Assembly: GCA_009741485.1 (NCBI GenBank)
Contig: CM019236.1
Location: 37,445,722-37,509,721, forward strand
Length of the DNA: 64,000 bases
Direction of reading: 5' to 3'
Source: Malurus cyaneus samueli
Lineage: Eukaryota; Chordata; Aves; Passeriformes; Maluridae
The position numbers were made by a program, and so were the translations under genes. The notes under the pieces are model-generated. The model did not search any database and was not told the DNA's origin. It was given only the letters and a program-made list of their open reading frames with translations. Shown here piece by piece: positions 62,873-64,000 of this stretch. Positions within the stretch are counted from its first letter, which is position 1, and each line of letters starts with the position of its first letter.

Positions 62873-64000
62873 CAAAAGTTCTTGGTCTGGTTATGAGCTA
62901 AATCTTACTGGCACATCAGTAAATAGAGGAAACAGTTGATTGTGCAGCCAGTGTGCTGTTACCACCACTTGTTAGGCCCACTCTATTTCTGTCACTGCTT
63001 TTTGTCTTCTGCAGGCTGTCTGAATGGGCACGTTGGCTCTTACTGCATACTGCAATGCTATCACCTTAAGAGTAGGTGAATGTTCAAGTTAGGATGTGCA
63101 TAGCAGTCAGCACCAGGGAACCTCAGATGTTGACTCCACAAGGTATATTACCATAACAAGTCAGTAACAATTCCTGTTGAATTTCCTTCACTGCTGTGCA
63201 GCTCCTAACAAGCAAACAGGAGTCTTCTCTGAGACTAAGTACACAGTATGTTTGTGTGTTCATGGATTTTCATCCCAAACCAGCCTTGGGATCTGCAGGT
63301 CTGAAAATTAGTGTCTCTGGTACCCTTTTCTCCCCATAGTTTTTTTCTAAACATTTGACAGGAAAGGCAGTGCAATTCTTTAAAGGATTTAGAAGATAAA
63401 TATGTTTTATTGTTTCTATGGTCCAGTGTTTCTCATAACTACTTCTGTGGGAATGCACAGTCTAATCTGTTAACTGATCCAAGGAAATACTGTTTAAGTA
63501 GTTGCATTAATTTGCATTTGCCATTAACCTAATTTTTTGTTCATTCCCTTTGAACTATGTTCTGTTCCTCTTTCTTCATTTAAATACACTCAGTTCAAGA
63601 GTCAATTTGTAAGTATGTTTAGAATTGCCATTTAATAGCAGAATCTGTTGTGGCTTTGCAAAATAAAAATATGTTGTTGACACTAGGTTCAAGTAGACCT
63701 GTTCTGTGAAATAAAAAACTACAGTAAGATTTTCTATTGTGATACCTCTGTTAAAAAGTTCTTCTTTGTTTAATGCTTCATAGTGAAGTTGCTTCTATTT
63801 AAAGCATTGAGTTTGATCTTGGCTTTGATCTAAAGCTTTTGATCTTGAAAGAAGGATGTGGCAGTAAAACAAAAAGGCTAGGGGAGATTTTCCTTTTTTT
63901 CAAGGTCTCAAGACTTAATACACAGTTATTTATACACTACCTTTATTTACTTAAATCTTTTTATAAAGTCCATCTAATCTTATATGTTGAGGGTTTGCTC

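Larger units (their letters stand above)
1..64000 (+). other. AOPEP: AOPEP gene, internal portion (aminopeptidase O)
   Basis: The window lies inside one large + strand gene. Six exons encode consecutive parts of an M1-family zinc aminopeptidase and match aminopeptidase O in order and without a gap. Each junction has GT donor and AG acceptor dinucleotides, and the phases fit throughout: 0, 2, 0, 0, 2, 0 at the six exon ends. Neither the N-terminal exons nor the last exons (the C-terminal basic nucleolar-targeting region and ARM-like tail known in the human protein) were found, so the gene runs off both ends. Known family role: removal of N-terminal residues from peptides, with preference for arginine and reported conversion of angiotensin III to IV. 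Identification rests on residue-level recall, not a database search. Confidence 0.95.
45730..64000 (+). other. AOPEP: AOPEP intron (5' part), running off the window
   Basis: More than 18 kb without a recognisable exon. It is dominated by mobile elements: CR1 copies at 47588-49020, 51330-52095 and 52436-52503, and the ERVL remnant with its nested LTR at 56460-60470. There are also simple repeats at 45981-46063, 47531-47568, 61519-61532 and 62779-62872. The stretches 49030-51330, 52510-56440 and 60480-64000 show nothing definable beyond short chance open frames. Confidence 0.8.

Noticed and set aside
1..64000. miR-23b/27b/24-1 cluster, which lies in an intron of this gene in vertebrates
   Set aside because: I looked for the mature sequences on both strands and saw none. 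The cluster is near the 3' end of the gene and probably lies beyond the window.

Overview
This window looks like bird nuclear DNA. It is AT-rich and intron-dominated, and it carries several CR1 LINE copies with the usual avian 3' ends plus ERVL-type endogenous retrovirus remains. The only functional gene I can support is AOPEP (aminopeptidase O, called C9orf3 in human) on the + strand. Six of its coding exons are present: 25798-25987, 27715-27821, 32865-32967, 33075-33182, 39169-39212 and 45669-45729. All splice phases agree across the five internal introns, and the encoded residues align with vertebrate aminopeptidase O without a gap. In birds this locus is expected on chromosome Z, but that is background knowledge and not visible here.

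Layout. Positions 1-25797 are the intron before the catalytic exon (the window starts inside it). It holds CR1 fragments at about 18640-19505, 22650-23125 and 25403-25730, a diverged ~95-bp tandem duplication near 14480-14680, and a perfect 26-bp palindrome. Positions 25798-45729 hold the six exons: the HEXXH...E zinc site, the end of the catalytic domain and the start of the C-terminal region. The introns between them range from 107 bp to about 6.5 kb. From 45730 the window is again intronic, and the last AOPEP exons lie beyond 64000. This last intron is rich in mobile elements. A CR1 at 47588-49020 appears to have its central part inverted, with a 25-base assembly gap at one breakpoint. A second CR1 lies at 51330-52095. 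A decayed ERVL provirus on the minus strand (about 56460-60470) has its reverse transcriptase split by a younger, CpG-rich solo LTR at 58234-59019.

The six exons encode about 205 residues of an M1-family zinc aminopeptidase, roughly a quarter of the usual ~820-residue protein, with all zinc-binding and general-base residues intact. I found no tRNA, rRNA, CRISPR or operon-like organisation, and no undescribed multi-gene system. The most useful leads are the inverted CR1 segment at the gap, the nested LTR with promoter-like features, a NAGNAG acceptor at the second exon, a possible premature terminal exon near 43170, and the perfect palindromes.
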